From positions 62,001 through 126,000 of the forward strand of contig NZ_BDCC01000012.1 in NCBI RefSeq assembly GCF_001613305.1: DNA of 64,000 bases, in the 5' to 3' direction. Positions 1 to 8,580 of the stretch are shown piece by piece (the stretch's first letter is position 1; each line of letters begins with the position of its first letter). A model generated the notes under the pieces. That model was not told the origin of the DNA. It worked only from the letters and a program-made list of their open reading frames with translations, and searched no databases. This DNA is from Nocardia vaccinii NBRC 15922. Its GTDB lineage: Bacteria; Actinomycetota; Actinomycetes; Mycobacteriales; Mycobacteriaceae. A program made the position numbers and the translations under genes.

Positions 1-487
1 AACACTGCCGCTGCACTGGAGCGGCGAGCCGTTCAGCTATGCCGGCCGGCATTTCAACGCTCGCGAGGTGATCGCCCGCCCGCGGCCGGTGCAGGATCCG
101 ATTCCGATCTGGATCGGCGGCAATTCCAAACTCACCCAGCGCCGGGTCGCGGCTCGCGCGCAGGGCTGGATGCCGATGTCCGGCGGGCCCCAATTGAGCT
201 CCACCGCAAGAACTCCCGAACTCGGCCCGATCGGGCAGCTGGCCGCCGACATCGCCGATCTGCGGGCATCCGCACAGCGATGCGGGCGCACCGACCCGAT
301 CGACGTGGTGTACTCGTACCACGACGAGAGCCTCGGAACGCCCGCCGACGACCCCGACCGGAACCGGGAGGCGTTCGCCGCGCTGGACAAGGCCGGGATC
401 ACCTGGATCGTGATCTCCGCGCGAACCCGGGAGCGCACGGCGACACTGGATTTCATCGAATCCTTCGGCGCGACCTATCTGCGATGA
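1..487 (+). CDS. LLM-class flavin/F420 oxidoreductase, C-terminal part
   Basis: This gene enters from outside the window and only its last 161 or so codons are visible, read from base 2. The segment contains the typical LLM-family stretch in which a proline-rich turn leads to PIWIGG and then to a region on treating the enzyme as one of several targets (RVAARAQGWMP). Such proteins are luciferase-like monooxygenases or F420-dependent dehydrogenases with a TIM-barrel fold. Its stop overlaps the start of the following SDR gene by four bases (ATGA), so the two are probably translationally coupled. The substrate cannot be told from this fragment. Confidence 0.85.
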   Translation, partial: TLPLHWSGEPFSYAGRHFNAREVIARPRPVQDPIPIWIGGNSKLTQRRVAARAQGWMPMSGGPQLSSTARTPELGPIGQLAADIADLRASAQRCGRTDPIDVVYSYHDESLGTPADDPDRNREAFAALDKAGITWIVISARTRERTATLDFIESFGATYLR

Positions 488-1398
488 CCGACATACGAAA
501 CGACACAGGCGCATCCGATTCGGGCTGGTTCGAGCAACGCGGCGGTCTGGCCGATCGGGTCGCCGTGATCACCGGTGGCGCGGGCGGTCTCGGCCGGGCC
601 ATCGTGACGGATCTGGCCGCCAACGGCGTGCGCACGGCAGTGCTCGACCTCGATACCGAGGCCGCCGCCGACCTGCGCGCCACACTCGCGGCCGGCGGCC
701 ACGATGCGGTCGTGCAGGTCGGGGACGCCCGCGATCCCGAGGTGCTCACGGCGCTGTTCGACGAGGTCGACCAGCGCTGGGGACGGCTGGATACGCTGGT
801 CAACGTGGTCGGCGGCACCTTCCGAGCGCCGTTCACCGAAACCCGCCCGAAAGGCTGGGACGCACTGCTGCGCGCCAATCTGCTGCATGTCATGCACGCC
901 TGCGCGCTGGCCGCACCGCGGATGCGCGCGGGCGGGCGCGGAGGCAGCATCGTCACCATCACCACCATCGAAGCGCACCGCGCCGCACCGGGTTTCGCGG
1001 TCTACTCGGCCGCCAAGGCCGCGGTCGAGCAGTTCTCCCGGACCCTGGCGATCGAACTCGCACCGGACCGGATCAGGGTCAATTGCGTTGCGCCGGACTA
1101 CGTCCCGACCCCCAACCTGGCTCGCATCGGGCACGGACAGGGCGACAACGCGATGGACGATCCCGTCGGCGTGCGCGTGGCGATACCGCTGGGCCGTTCC
1201 GGAGAGGTCACCGACGTCTCCGGCTGCGTGGTGTTCCTCGCCTCGGATCTGGCGGCCTACCTGACCGGCACGACCCTGCACCCGGACGGCGGCACCTCGG
1301 CCTCGGCGGGCTGGTTCAACTGGCCCGAACAGGGGTGGGCAAATTACGCCCCGCTCGGTTACCTGCGAAATCCGGACGAGCAGCCGGGCCGATCCTGA
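484..1398 (+). CDS. SDR family oxidoreductase
   Basis: This 304-residue classical short-chain dehydrogenase has the TGGAGGLG nucleotide-binding loop near residue 26 and a YSAAK active-site motif. Family knowledge predicts NAD(P)-dependent oxidation of a secondary alcohol or the reverse reduction. The start is the ATG inside the four-base overlap with the upstream LLM gene, which supports an operon of two oxidoreductases. The C-terminus is longer than in typical 250-residue SDRs and is rich in Trp, Pro and Asn after the PDGG motif. The substrate is unknown; a hydroxyacyl-CoA or cyclic alcohol is plausible from the neighbourhood. Confidence 0.88.
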   Translation: MTDIRNDTGASDSGWFEQRGGLADRVAVITGGAGGLGRAIVTDLAANGVRTAVLDLDTEAAADLRATLAAGGHDAVVQVGDARDPEVLTALFDEVDQRWGRLDTLVNVVGGTFRAPFTETRPKGWDALLRANLLHVMHACALAAPRMRAGGRGGSIVTITTIEAHRAAPGFAVYSAAKAAVEQFSRTLAIELAPDRIRVNCVAPDYVPTPNLARIGHGQGDNAMDDPVGVRVAIPLGRSGEVTDVSGCVVFLASDLAAYLTGTTLHPDGGTSASAGWFNWPEQGWANYAPLGYLRNPDEQPGRS

Positions 1399-1429
1399 AC
1401 CGAACCACCCTGGGCCGACGGGGTCACGC

Positions 1430-2101
1430 TCAGCGGCCTCGCGAGTCCTGCCCAGCAGCCGGACCGATCGTGAGTGCCCGCAGGCAGAACGCGGTCACCC
1501 GATCCACGTCGGCGGCGGTGGGTTCCTCGCGACGCCACAGCTGGTCCGAGAGCCGTCCGACGGTCGCGTGTGCGACCAGTCCGGCATCGAATTCCGGGTC
1601 GGCACTGCCCAATTCGGCGAACGGCCGGTGCAGCAACACTGCCAGACGCCCGCTGGGCAAGGGCGAGCCCGTGTCGATGGCCGGGGTCAGCGCGCCCGCG
1701 TTCCACAGCACCGCGCGAGTGGTCGTGGCGGTTTCGTCGGCGGCCTGGGACAGGATGCCCTCCACCCAGGCCCGCACCGCCTCTCGCGGCGAATCCCGCT
1801 TGTCCATCCGATGCGCGACATAGCTCACCAGGCGATCCGCGCCATCCTCGATGAGCACCGTGATGAGTGCGTCCTTCGACGGGAAGTGCCGGTAGAACGC
1901 GTCATTCGACAGACCCGCGGCCGCGACGATATCGGCGACCCGGGGGCGCGCGCCGGTGCCCGCGGCACGGATCAGGTCGAGCGCGGCGTCCAGCAGCCGC
2001 CGCACCTCGCCCGCGTAGGCCGCCTCCCGATCGGCCAGTGTGCGTGCCGCGATCCGGCTCGCGATATCGCCCGCGGGGCGCGAAGCACTATTCTCGCTCA
2101 C
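1430..2101 (-). CDS. TetR/AcrR family transcriptional regulator
   Basis: This 223-residue protein has an N-terminal TetR helix-turn-helix (residues about 35-65, with the characteristic AGLSNDAFYRHFPSKDAL pattern) followed by a variable ligand-binding domain. An upstream in-frame extension exists, but I chose the GTG at 2101 because the HTH then begins at a normal distance from the N-terminus and because a perfect palindrome starts at this codon. That palindrome suggests autorepression. The same motif recurs in front of several catabolic genes in the window, so this protein is the best candidate for a local master repressor responding to an acyl-CoA or hydroxy-acid intermediate. The ligand is inference. 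Confidence 0.88.
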   Translation of the reverse strand: MSENSASRPAGDIASRIAARTLADREAAYAGEVRRLLDAALDLIRAAGTGARPRVADIVAAAGLSNDAFYRHFPSKDALITVLIEDGADRLVSYVAHRMDKRDSPREAVRAWVEGILSQAADETATTTRAVLWNAGALTPAIDTGSPLPSGRLAVLLHRPFAELGSADPEFDAGLVAHATVGRLSDQLWRREEPTAADVDRVTAFCLRALTIGPAAGQDSRGR

Positions 2102-2117
2102 AAGAATAGTATTCTTG
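2101..2117. promoter_or_regulatory. Palindromic operator CAAGAATA-G-TATTCTTG
   Basis: This perfect 8+1+8 inverted repeat begins at the proposed start codon of the TetR gene and lies about 90 bp upstream of the divergent esterase. It has the form AAGAAT-N3-ATTCTT, matching sites at 35043, 38034, 40650, 40671 and 57342. An additional ATTCTC half-site is at 2090-2095. The likely role is TetR autorepression; the binding protein is inferred from position only. Confidence 0.7.
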
Positions 2118-2206
2118 CCAGCGTGCAATCCCGCAAATATCCGCACCACAGTTCCGGTACGGATCCGGCACCGATCCGCCGCCCGCGCGCCTACCGGCGT
2201 GCGAAC

Positions 2207-3298
2207 ATGCCTCTTATGATCGAGAATGCCGTAGCACCGTGGCCGCCCCGGCAGAGCATCGCTGCCCGTGGTCGTCACACCGCGCGCCGATTGGCCCGCA
2301 CGGCCCGCGCGATGCTCACCGTCGCCGCGCTCGCGGCCACCGCCCTCACCGCCGTCGCTCCGGCCGTCGAGGCCGCGCCCGCGAATTCGGTTGCCCCCGT
2401 CGAATCAGCCGGCTGCCACGCCCCCGCCATCCCGTCCGGACAGTCCACCCGCCACTTCAGCGCGGCCGGACGCTCCGGGACCTACATTCAGGACGTTCCA
2501 CCGGCCACGAGTCACCCCCTGCCCCTGGTGTTCGATCTGCACGGCTATCTGGAACTGGCCGTCCTCCAGCACGAGGGCAGCGGCCTGGGTCCGTACGGCG
2601 ACAGCCACGGCTTCACCACGATCACCCCGCAGATCGACGAATCCGGCTTGCCCCGCTGGGATTTCAGCCCGAACAGCGCCGATGTGTCCTATCTGGCCCA
2701 GCTGATGTCGCAGGTGGAAGCCACGTCCTGCATCGATCTCCGCCGGGTGTACGTGGCCGGACTGTCGATGGGCGCGTTCACCACCTCCTCGCTGGCCTGC
2801 CAGCTGTCCGACCGGATCGCGGCGATCGCACCGGTCGCCGGCCTGCAGAACTTCACCTGGTGCCGCACCCAGCGCCCGGTACCGATCGTCGCCTTCCACG
2901 GCACGGCCGATCCGCTCGTCGCGTACGGCGGCGGGCAGGGCGCCAACGCGCGCTACCTCCCCGCTCCCGACGGGGGTTCGTCCAGCGGCCCGCAGAACGG
3001 CCCCGGCCCCACCGACATCCCCGGCAACGCGGCAGCCTGGGCCCGCCGCAACGGCTGCACCGGGCAGCCCCGGCAGCGCGCGGTCGCCGCCGACGTCAGC
3101 CTCACCACCTACCAGTGCCCGGCGAACGCCACGGTGGAGCTGTACACGGTCCTGGGCGGCGGCCACACCTGGCCCGGTCACCCGTCGATCGTCTCCCCGA
3201 CTCCGCTGGTCGGGGAAACCACGACATCCATCGACGCCACCGCCACGATGTGGGATTTCTTCCGAGCACACCCGTTGACGGGCGCGGTACACGGCTGA
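2207..3298 (+). CDS. Secreted PHB-depolymerase/LpqC-like esterase
   Basis: The product is a 363-residue alpha/beta hydrolase with a signal peptide: an arginine-rich n-region, then a hydrophobic stretch around MLTVAALAATALTAV and an Ala-rich cleavage region. The lipase box GLSMG places the nucleophile at about Ser187; the likely Asp is at about 235 (GTADP) and the His at about 320 in GGGHTWPG, a hallmark of the PHB depolymerase/LpqC family. It probably hydrolyses extracellular esters. The ATG at 2216 is an equally possible start, and neither has a strong ribosome-binding site. It is divergent from the TetR gene and could share its operator. It is the only clear extracellular hydrolase in the left arm. 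Confidence 0.87.
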   Translation: MPLMIENAVAPWPPRQSIAARGRHTARRLARTARAMLTVAALAATALTAVAPAVEAAPANSVAPVESAGCHAPAIPSGQSTRHFSAAGRSGTYIQDVPPATSHPLPLVFDLHGYLELAVLQHEGSGLGPYGDSHGFTTITPQIDESGLPRWDFSPNSADVSYLAQLMSQVEATSCIDLRRVYVAGLSMGAFTTSSLACQLSDRIAAIAPVAGLQNFTWCRTQRPVPIVAFHGTADPLVAYGGGQGANARYLPAPDGGSSSGPQNGPGPTDIPGNAAAWARRNGCTGQPRQRAVAADVSLTTYQCPANATVELYTVLGGGHTWPGHPSIVSPTPLVGETTTSIDATATMWDFFRAHPLTGAVHG

Positions 3299-3306
3299 GC
3301 GGCGAG

Positions 3307-3338
3307 TCCGCCGCGTGGCCCCGTTTCCACGCGGCGGA
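3307..3338. terminator. Hairpin terminator after the esterase
   Basis: A perfect 12-bp stem (TCCGCCGCGTGG and its complement) with an 8-base loop lies 9 bases after the esterase stop. No long T-tract follows, as is common in GC-rich actinomycetes. It sits between convergent genes, so it may serve both directions. Confidence 0.6.
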
Positions 3339-3611
3339 ACCACCTACGGATCGCCTCCGCCCGATGCCATCGCGCCCATGCCCTGCCCGCCGGTGCGCGG
3401 CCGGGTCACCGTCGTGGGCCACGCGGTGATCGACCGCCTCCAGAGCCTCGAGCGAATCCCCCACGGGCACGCTATTTTCCGAGTACCGGTGGCCCATCAG
3501 CGAGAGCGCGCTCGGCGGTTCCCGCCGGACAACCAGGCTGCTCCGGTGCAGGCATGGAAGTCCACCGCTGGTCGGACCAGAACGCGAACCGTGGTCGCGC
3601 GACTCCGTGGT
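3339..3611. other. Intergenic space between convergent genes
   Basis: This 273-base stretch lies between the esterase terminator and the 3' end of the crotonase gene. Reading frames here have no convincing start site or family similarity. I see no further repeat, RNA gene or operator in it. Confidence 0.5.
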
Positions 3612-4379
3612 TCAGCGTCCCTGCCAACGCGGCGAACGCTTTTCGGCGAAGGCGCGCGGCCCTTCCTGAGCGTCGTCGCTGTTGTAGCACAGCTCCGAGG
3701 CGCTCCGTGCCGCCTGTAAAGCAGCCGAGCGTCCCATTTCCGTCGCCAGCATGACGGTTTCGCGAGCGGCGCGGACCGACAGCGGCGCGCCGGCGAGTAC
3801 TTCGTTGGCCAATTCCAGTGCGGCGGAGAGCAATTCGTCCGGCTCGGCGACGCGATTGACCAGGCCGATCTCGTACGCCCGGCGAGCGGTGACCGGCTTG
3901 CCCGTCAGCATGATCTCCATCATGATCCGCTGCGGGATCATGTGGATCAGGGGCGCGGCCCAGGGAGCGCTGCGGCCGACCTTGACCTCGGTGATCGCGA
4001 ACCGGGCGGTGGTGGAAGCGACGCACAGGTCGCAGGCCTGCGCGATCATCCAGCCACCCGCGTAGGCCACGCCGTTGACCGCCGCGATGGTCGGTTTGGA
4101 CAACTCGACAGTGTCGTAGGGCAGGGCGAACATCTCCCGGGGCGGCACCCGCATGCCGGTCTCCACCATCTCCTTCAGATCGCCGCCCGCGCAGAACGCC
4201 CGATCTCCCGCACCGGTCAGAATGGCGATGCGCAGCAACGGATCCCGCTCGAACCGGTCCCACGCCGCGGCCAGGCCCGCACGCACCTCGGCGGTCAGGC
4301 AGTTACGGATCGCGGGGCGATTCAGGGTGATGACGGCGATACCGTCCTCGCGTGCGTCGAACAGGACCGCGTCGTGCAT
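3612..4379 (-). CDS. Enoyl-CoA hydratase/isomerase (crotonase) family
   Basis: This 255-residue crotonase has the oxyanion-hole stretch GAGDRAFCAGGDL and the family C-terminal AEKRSPRWQGR. By alignment with rat enoyl-CoA hydratase, the first catalytic Glu position (Glu144) is Met in AGGWMIAQACD, while the second (Glu164) is kept in FAITE. It may therefore be an isomerase or a variant hydratase. The start codon abuts the stop of the upstream CoA-transferase gene with no gap, so this is the last gene of a three-gene leftward operon (6832 down to 3612) with two CoA-transferases. Confidence 0.88.
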   Translation of the reverse strand: MHDAVLFDAREDGIAVITLNRPAIRNCLTAEVRAGLAAAWDRFERDPLLRIAILTGAGDRAFCAGGDLKEMVETGMRVPPREMFALPYDTVELSKPTIAAVNGVAYAGGWMIAQACDLCVASTTARFAITEVKVGRSAPWAAPLIHMIPQRIMMEIMLTGKPVTARRAYEIGLVNRVAEPDELLSAALELANEVLAGAPLSVRAARETVMLATEMGRSAALQAARSASELCYNSDDAQEGPRAFAEKRSPRWQGR

Positions 4380-5648
4380 TCAGAAACCTCTCTGCTGGAT
4401 GGTGCGCGCTGCCCGTTCCAGGTCTTCCCGGAAGTCGGGGTGCGCGATGGCGACCAGGCGGCGGGTGCGCTCGGCCAGGGTCCGCCCACGCAGCTCGGCC
4501 GCGCCGAATTCGGTGACGATCACGTCCACATCGCTGCGCGCGGTGGTCACCGGCCCGGACAACGCCGCGGTGATCCGGCTGACCGTGCCCTTCTTCGCGG
4601 TCGACGGCAGTACGATCACCGCGTGGCCGCCCGGCGAATTCGCCCCGGCCCGCACGAAATCCACCTGTCCGCCGGTCCCGCCGAGATAGGCCGAACCGGT
4701 CTGCTCGGCGTTGACCTGGCCGGTGAGATCCACCTCGAGCGCCGAGTTGATCGTCACCAGGCGGTCCAGTCGCGCCAGGACCGACGCATCGTGGGTATAC
4801 GAGGTCGGGCACATCCGAATCCCGTTGTTGCGGTGGGCGAATGCGTAGAGCCGTTCGGTGCCGATCAGCGCGCCGGTGATCGAGACGCCCGGATCGATCC
4901 GCTTGCGCGCATTGGTGAGCACCCCGGCCTCGGCCAGATCGACCAGACCGTCACCGATCATGCCCGAATGCACGCCCAGGTCGCGGCGGTCGCGCAGCAG
5001 CCGCAGAATCGCATCGGGCACTGCCCCGACCCCGGTCTGCAGCACCGAGCCGTCCTCGATATAGGCGGCGGCGTATTGCGCGATGGCGGAATCGGTTTCG
5101 GTGATCCGGGCGGGCGGCACCCGCACCGGCTCGCGAGAAACCTCGACGGCGTAGTCGATCTCACTCGCGTGCAGGATCGAGCCGTACGTCCACGGCACCC
5201 GGTCGTTGACCTCCGCGACGACCACCCGCGCCCGCTCGACCGCGGCCCGAACGTAATCGCTGGTCAACCCGAAACTGTAGTCCCCCTGCGCATCCGGCGA
5301 CGATACCTGCACGAATGCCACGTCACACCCGATGATCCCGGCCTCGATGAGCGGCCCCACCCGGCCGACATGGCACGGAATCACCTCGAGCCGCCCCGCG
5401 GCGGTGAGCGACCGCAACGTGCCGATGGCACCCATGCTCGACATCGAAAAGCCCTGTATCGCTTCGGGAGTCAGCAGGCCGGAGAAACTCGTCGCGATGA
5501 ACGCCGACAACCCCCCGACCGCCCCAGCCCCCGTGATCAGCCCCTCGATCAGCGTAGTCGGCTCGCCACACGCCTGCCCGATGACAATGCGGTCACCGGC
5601 CCGCAGGAATTCCGCGACATCCAGCTCATCGGCATCGACAACCTTCAT
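4380..5648 (-). CDS. Acetyl-CoA hydrolase/4-hydroxybutyrate CoA-transferase family
   Basis: This 422-residue family I CoA-transferase resembles 4-hydroxybutyrate and acetyl-CoA:carboxylate transferases. The C-terminal half contains INSALEVDLTGQVNAE, whose Glu is the expected thioester-forming residue, and the glycine loop GGTGGQVDFVRAG. The enzyme would move CoA from an acyl-CoA donor to a carboxylic or hydroxy acid. It overlaps the upstream class III CoA-transferase by four bases and directly precedes the crotonase. Because Baeyer-Villiger and lactonase-like genes are nearby, a hydroxy acid released by lactone opening is an attractive but unproven substrate. Confidence 0.88.
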   Translation of the reverse strand: MKVVDADELDVAEFLRAGDRIVIGQACGEPTTLIEGLITGAGAVGGLSAFIATSFSGLLTPEAIQGFSMSSMGAIGTLRSLTAAGRLEVIPCHVGRVGPLIEAGIIGCDVAFVQVSSPDAQGDYSFGLTSDYVRAAVERARVVVAEVNDRVPWTYGSILHASEIDYAVEVSREPVRVPPARITETDSAIAQYAAAYIEDGSVLQTGVGAVPDAILRLLRDRRDLGVHSGMIGDGLVDLAEAGVLTNARKRIDPGVSITGALIGTERLYAFAHRNNGIRMCPTSYTHDASVLARLDRLVTINSALEVDLTGQVNAEQTGSAYLGGTGGQVDFVRAGANSPGGHAVIVLPSTAKKGTVSRITAALSGPVTTARSDVDVIVTEFGAAELRGRTLAERTRRLVAIAHPDFREDLERAARTIQQRGF

Positions 5649-6832
5649 GCGCGCTCATCCTCCACGATCTCGGCAGCGTGTTCACCGAGACGGGAAGCAG
5701 TTTCGCCCTCCACGATCTCGGCGGTGTGCTCACCCAGACGCGGAGCCGGTCCCGCCACTCGGCCCGGTGTGCGCGAGAACCAGGTCGGCACACCGGGATA
5801 ACGCACCGGACCGTACGGGGCCTCGACGGTTTCGAAGAAGTCCGCCGAGGTCAGATGCGGATTGTCGAACAGCTCGTCCAGGGTGCGCACCGGGGCGCAC
5901 GGAATGTCACGCAGGCGCAGCAGTTCGAGCCATTCGCGTGTGGTTCGCTCGGCGAAGGTCTCCCCCAGCAGCGCGTACACGGCATCGATGCGTTTCGCGC
6001 GCTGGGCCAGCGTGGCGAATTCCGGTCCGGCCCAAGGCGGTTGCACCGCTTCCACGAATGCCGCCCACTGTTTGTCGTTGTAGACCAGTGCGGAGATGTA
6101 TCCGTCCTTGGTGCGATACGGCCGTCGATTGCGGTCCACCGCGCGGTGGTACACCGCGGGCCCCAACGGTGGCGAGAACATCGCGCCGTTGGCGTGTTCG
6201 ACGAGCAGGAACGCCGCCATGGTCTCGAACATGGCGACCTCGACCTCCTGGCCCTCGCCGGTGCGCTCGCGATGGAACAGCGCCATCGTGGTCGCGTACA
6301 GCGCGGTCAGGCCGGCTACCTTGTCGGCCATGATGGTGGCGACGTAACCCGCTGTGCCGGTGAGTTGTTCCTGCACCGAGGGCAGTCCACACTCGGCCTG
6401 GATGGTGTCGTCGTAGGCGGTCAGATCCGCATCGGCGCCGCGGCGGCCGTACCCGTAACAGTTGGTGTAGACGATGGCGGGATTGATCGCGGCGACGGCA
6501 TCGTAGCCGAAGCCGAGTTGAGCGATCGCCTTGCCGCGCATGGAATGGATGAACACATCGCCGTCGCGGATCAGCTCCCGCAGTGCGCGTTTGCCTTCCT
6601 CGGACCGCAGATCCAGTACCACACTGCGTTTTCCGCGGTTGACGTTCACGAACACCCCGCCCATTCCCGGTTCGGGTCCGGCGGAGATGTAGCGGGTGTT
6701 GTCGCCGGCGGGCGGTTCGATCTTGATCACGTCGGCCCCCATATCCGCCATGATCTGCGTGCAGTACGGCCCCATCACCATGGCCGTCAGATCGATGACC
6801 CGCACTCCCGACAGCGGACCGGTGTGTGTCAT
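5645..6832 (-). CDS. CaiB/BaiF (class III) CoA-transferase
   Basis: This 395-residue protein has the N-terminal Rossmann pattern GVRVIDLTAMVMGPYCT, followed by a stretch on covalent CoA exchange (ADVIKIEPPAGDNTRY) and the probable catalytic Asp in MADKVAG. Class III transferases move CoA between carboxylic acids through aspartyl-CoA anhydrides, as in formyl-CoA or carnitine metabolism. It is the first gene of the leftward operon. Its promoter region is shared with the divergent CoA-ligase operon and contains an ATCCT-N4-AGGAT palindrome, so both operons may respond to the same regulator. A partial sequence repetition of HAAEIVE/HTAEIVE is visible at its C-terminus. Confidence 0.9.
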   Translation of the reverse strand: MTHTGPLSGVRVIDLTAMVMGPYCTQIMADMGADVIKIEPPAGDNTRYISAGPEPGMGGVFVNVNRGKRSVVLDLRSEEGKRALRELIRDGDVFIHSMRGKAIAQLGFGYDAVAAINPAIVYTNCYGYGRRGADADLTAYDDTIQAECGLPSVQEQLTGTAGYVATIMADKVAGLTALYATTMALFHRERTGEGQEVEVAMFETMAAFLLVEHANGAMFSPPLGPAVYHRAVDRNRRPYRTKDGYISALVYNDKQWAAFVEAVQPPWAGPEFATLAQRAKRIDAVYALLGETFAERTTREWLELLRLRDIPCAPVRTLDELFDNPHLTSADFFETVEAPYGPVRYPGVPTWFSRTPGRVAGPAPRLGEHTAEIVEGETASRLGEHAAEIVEDERA

Positions 6833-6988
6833 ATGTCCTCCACGTTCGGATTGCCGCCGCTACCGCCAGGAACGCCGGAGCGGAGGTGTCGCGAGCGCAA
6901 GGTGACGGAGGTGGCCGGGGCGTGATTCGGTGCGCAGCATTCCGGGACGACCGGGCCCCGGCGGCGCGTCTGCCAGAGTATCGGATTA

Positions 6989-7002
6989 ATCCTTGCAAGG
7001 AT
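6989..7002. promoter_or_regulatory. Palindrome ATCCTTGCAAGGAT, GntR-type site
   Basis: This perfect 14-bp inverted repeat lies in the divergent promoter region between the CoA-transferase operon and the CoA-ligase operon. It matches the ATCCT-N4-AGGAT core found on both sides of the GntR gene at 20038-20051 and 21389-21402. The right flank also matches (AAGGATAG followed by pyrimidine and AA). It is probably bound by the GntR regulator encoded at 20185. Confidence 0.65.
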
Positions 7003-7029
7003 AGTAAAGATACTGATATCAAAGGGAGC

Positions 7030-8565
7030 GTGGAAAGTAGCACCGGCGCGGCGTCCCAGCGCAACCGTCCGGGCACGATCGCGCGGGTACTCGACACCGC
7101 CCTGCGAACCCGTCCGGACTCTCCCGCGATCGAGGCGATCTCGGGCATCTGGTCGTACGCCGAACTGAACGAGCGCGCCGATCGCGCCGCCGGTGCGCTG
7201 TGGTCGCTCGGCGTGCGCCCGGGCGACCGCGTCGCGGCCTGTCTGCCCAACGATCTGGACATCGTGGCCGCCTTCCACGGCGTCGCGCGCATCGGCGCGA
7301 TCTGGGCGGGCATCGGCGAGGCACTGTCCGAGAGCGAGCAGGCCGGGCTGCACGCCACCTGCGAGCCGGCGGTCCTGTTGGCCGGGGAACGCTGCCGCAT
7401 CGAGCCTCCCGGCCGCATCGACGCCTCGCGCTGGACCGATCTGCGGGAGCACGCCGAACCGGCCCCGCACATACCGATAGATCCGCACGCGCCGGCGGCA
7501 ATCGCCTTCACCAGCGGCACCTCCGGACACCCGAAAGCCGTGGTGCACAGCCACCACAACCTCCTGCTCCCAGGCGCGACACTGGTCCAGACCCGCGGCT
7601 GGGGCCCGGACCTGCGCAAGGGCGACAGCTTCCCCCTGACCATCCTGAACCTCATGGTGCTGTCCACCCTGCTCACCGCGCAGGCGGGCGGCTGCGCGGT
7701 CATCATGGACCGGCGCGATGTGGACGGCGTCGCCGAGTGGATCACCACCCGCCGGGTGACGGTCTGGAACGGCGCACCCGCCCAGGTATTCGATCTGGCG
7801 CGGCGGCGGCATCTGAATCTCGATTCCCTGCGAGAGGTCTGGAGCGGCGGCGGTGACGCCGGCGAGAATCTGTTCGCCGATTTCGCCGCCGCGCACGGCC
7901 TGACCCCCAGGGCCACATACGGTCTCACCGAGGCGCCATCGGTCGTCTCGATCGACCCCGTCGGCCGCGAGCGACGTCCGCGCGCGAGCGGGAAGCTGCT
8001 GCCGCAGTACGACGTCGCGGCCTACGACGATGCGGGTCGCCGACTTCCGGCCGGGGAACTCGGCGAACTGTGTCTCACCGCGGCCGAGACGGGACCGTAC
8101 GCCGGACAGTGGCGGCCGCCCCTGGGGCACTGGGACAACGGCGGTATCCGCCCGCCGGAACCCGGCCCGTTCGCGACCGGTGATATCGGCACCGTCGACG
8201 CCGACGGCTGGCTGAGCGTGCTGGACCGCAAGAAGCTGGTCATCATCCGCGGCGGGGCCAATATCTATCCGCTCGAGGTGGAGCGCGTCATCGCCGCGGA
8301 TCCGGCCGTCGCCGCCGTCGCCCTGTGCCCGGTGCCGGACGAACGACTCGGCCAGCGCGTCGCGGCCCTGATCCAGAGTGCCGATGGCACAGTCGATTTC
8401 GACGCCCTCGAGGCGCGGTGCCGCGCCGGGCTCGCGAGGTACAAGATCCCCGAAATCTGGTGTGCCGTACCGGAACTGCCGCTCAACGCGATGGGCAAGG
8501 TCGAGCGCACCCGGCTGCCCGAACTGCTCGACCGGCACCGGTCACCGCACCCCCGCACCTACTGA
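7030..8565 (+). CDS. AMP-dependent acyl-CoA synthetase/ligase
   Basis: This 511-residue ANL-superfamily ligase has motif FTSGTSGHPKAV for ATP binding, a YGLTEAPSV motif, TGDIG, and the hinge and C-terminal lysine region (NAMGKVERTRLP). It activates a carboxylic acid through an acyl-adenylate to its CoA thioester. I chose the GTG at 7030 because the family N-terminus (RVLDTALRTRPDSPAI) begins shortly after; its AAAGGGAG is very close, so the start is not certain. It opens a rightward operon with an SDR, an MDR reductase, a MaoC-like dehydratase and a second ligase. The operator at 6989 sits just upstream. Confidence 0.87.
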   Translation: MESSTGAASQRNRPGTIARVLDTALRTRPDSPAIEAISGIWSYAELNERADRAAGALWSLGVRPGDRVAACLPNDLDIVAAFHGVARIGAIWAGIGEALSESEQAGLHATCEPAVLLAGERCRIEPPGRIDASRWTDLREHAEPAPHIPIDPHAPAAIAFTSGTSGHPKAVVHSHHNLLLPGATLVQTRGWGPDLRKGDSFPLTILNLMVLSTLLTAQAGGCAVIMDRRDVDGVAEWITTRRVTVWNGAPAQVFDLARRRHLNLDSLREVWSGGGDAGENLFADFAAAHGLTPRATYGLTEAPSVVSIDPVGRERRPRASGKLLPQYDVAAYDDAGRRLPAGELGELCLTAAETGPYAGQWRPPLGHWDNGGIRPPEPGPFATGDIGTVDADGWLSVLDRKKLVIIRGGANIYPLEVERVIAADPAVAAVALCPVPDERLGQRVAALIQSADGTVDFDALEARCRAGLARYKIPEIWCAVPELPLNAMGKVERTRLPELLDRHRSPHPRTY

Positions 8566-8580
8566 CGATTGGGTAAGTAC

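Noticed and set aside
3942..5801. A 619-codon open frame on the plus strand
   Set aside because: It is antisense to the crotonase and CoA-transferase genes and has the Arg/Gly-rich composition of a shadow frame.
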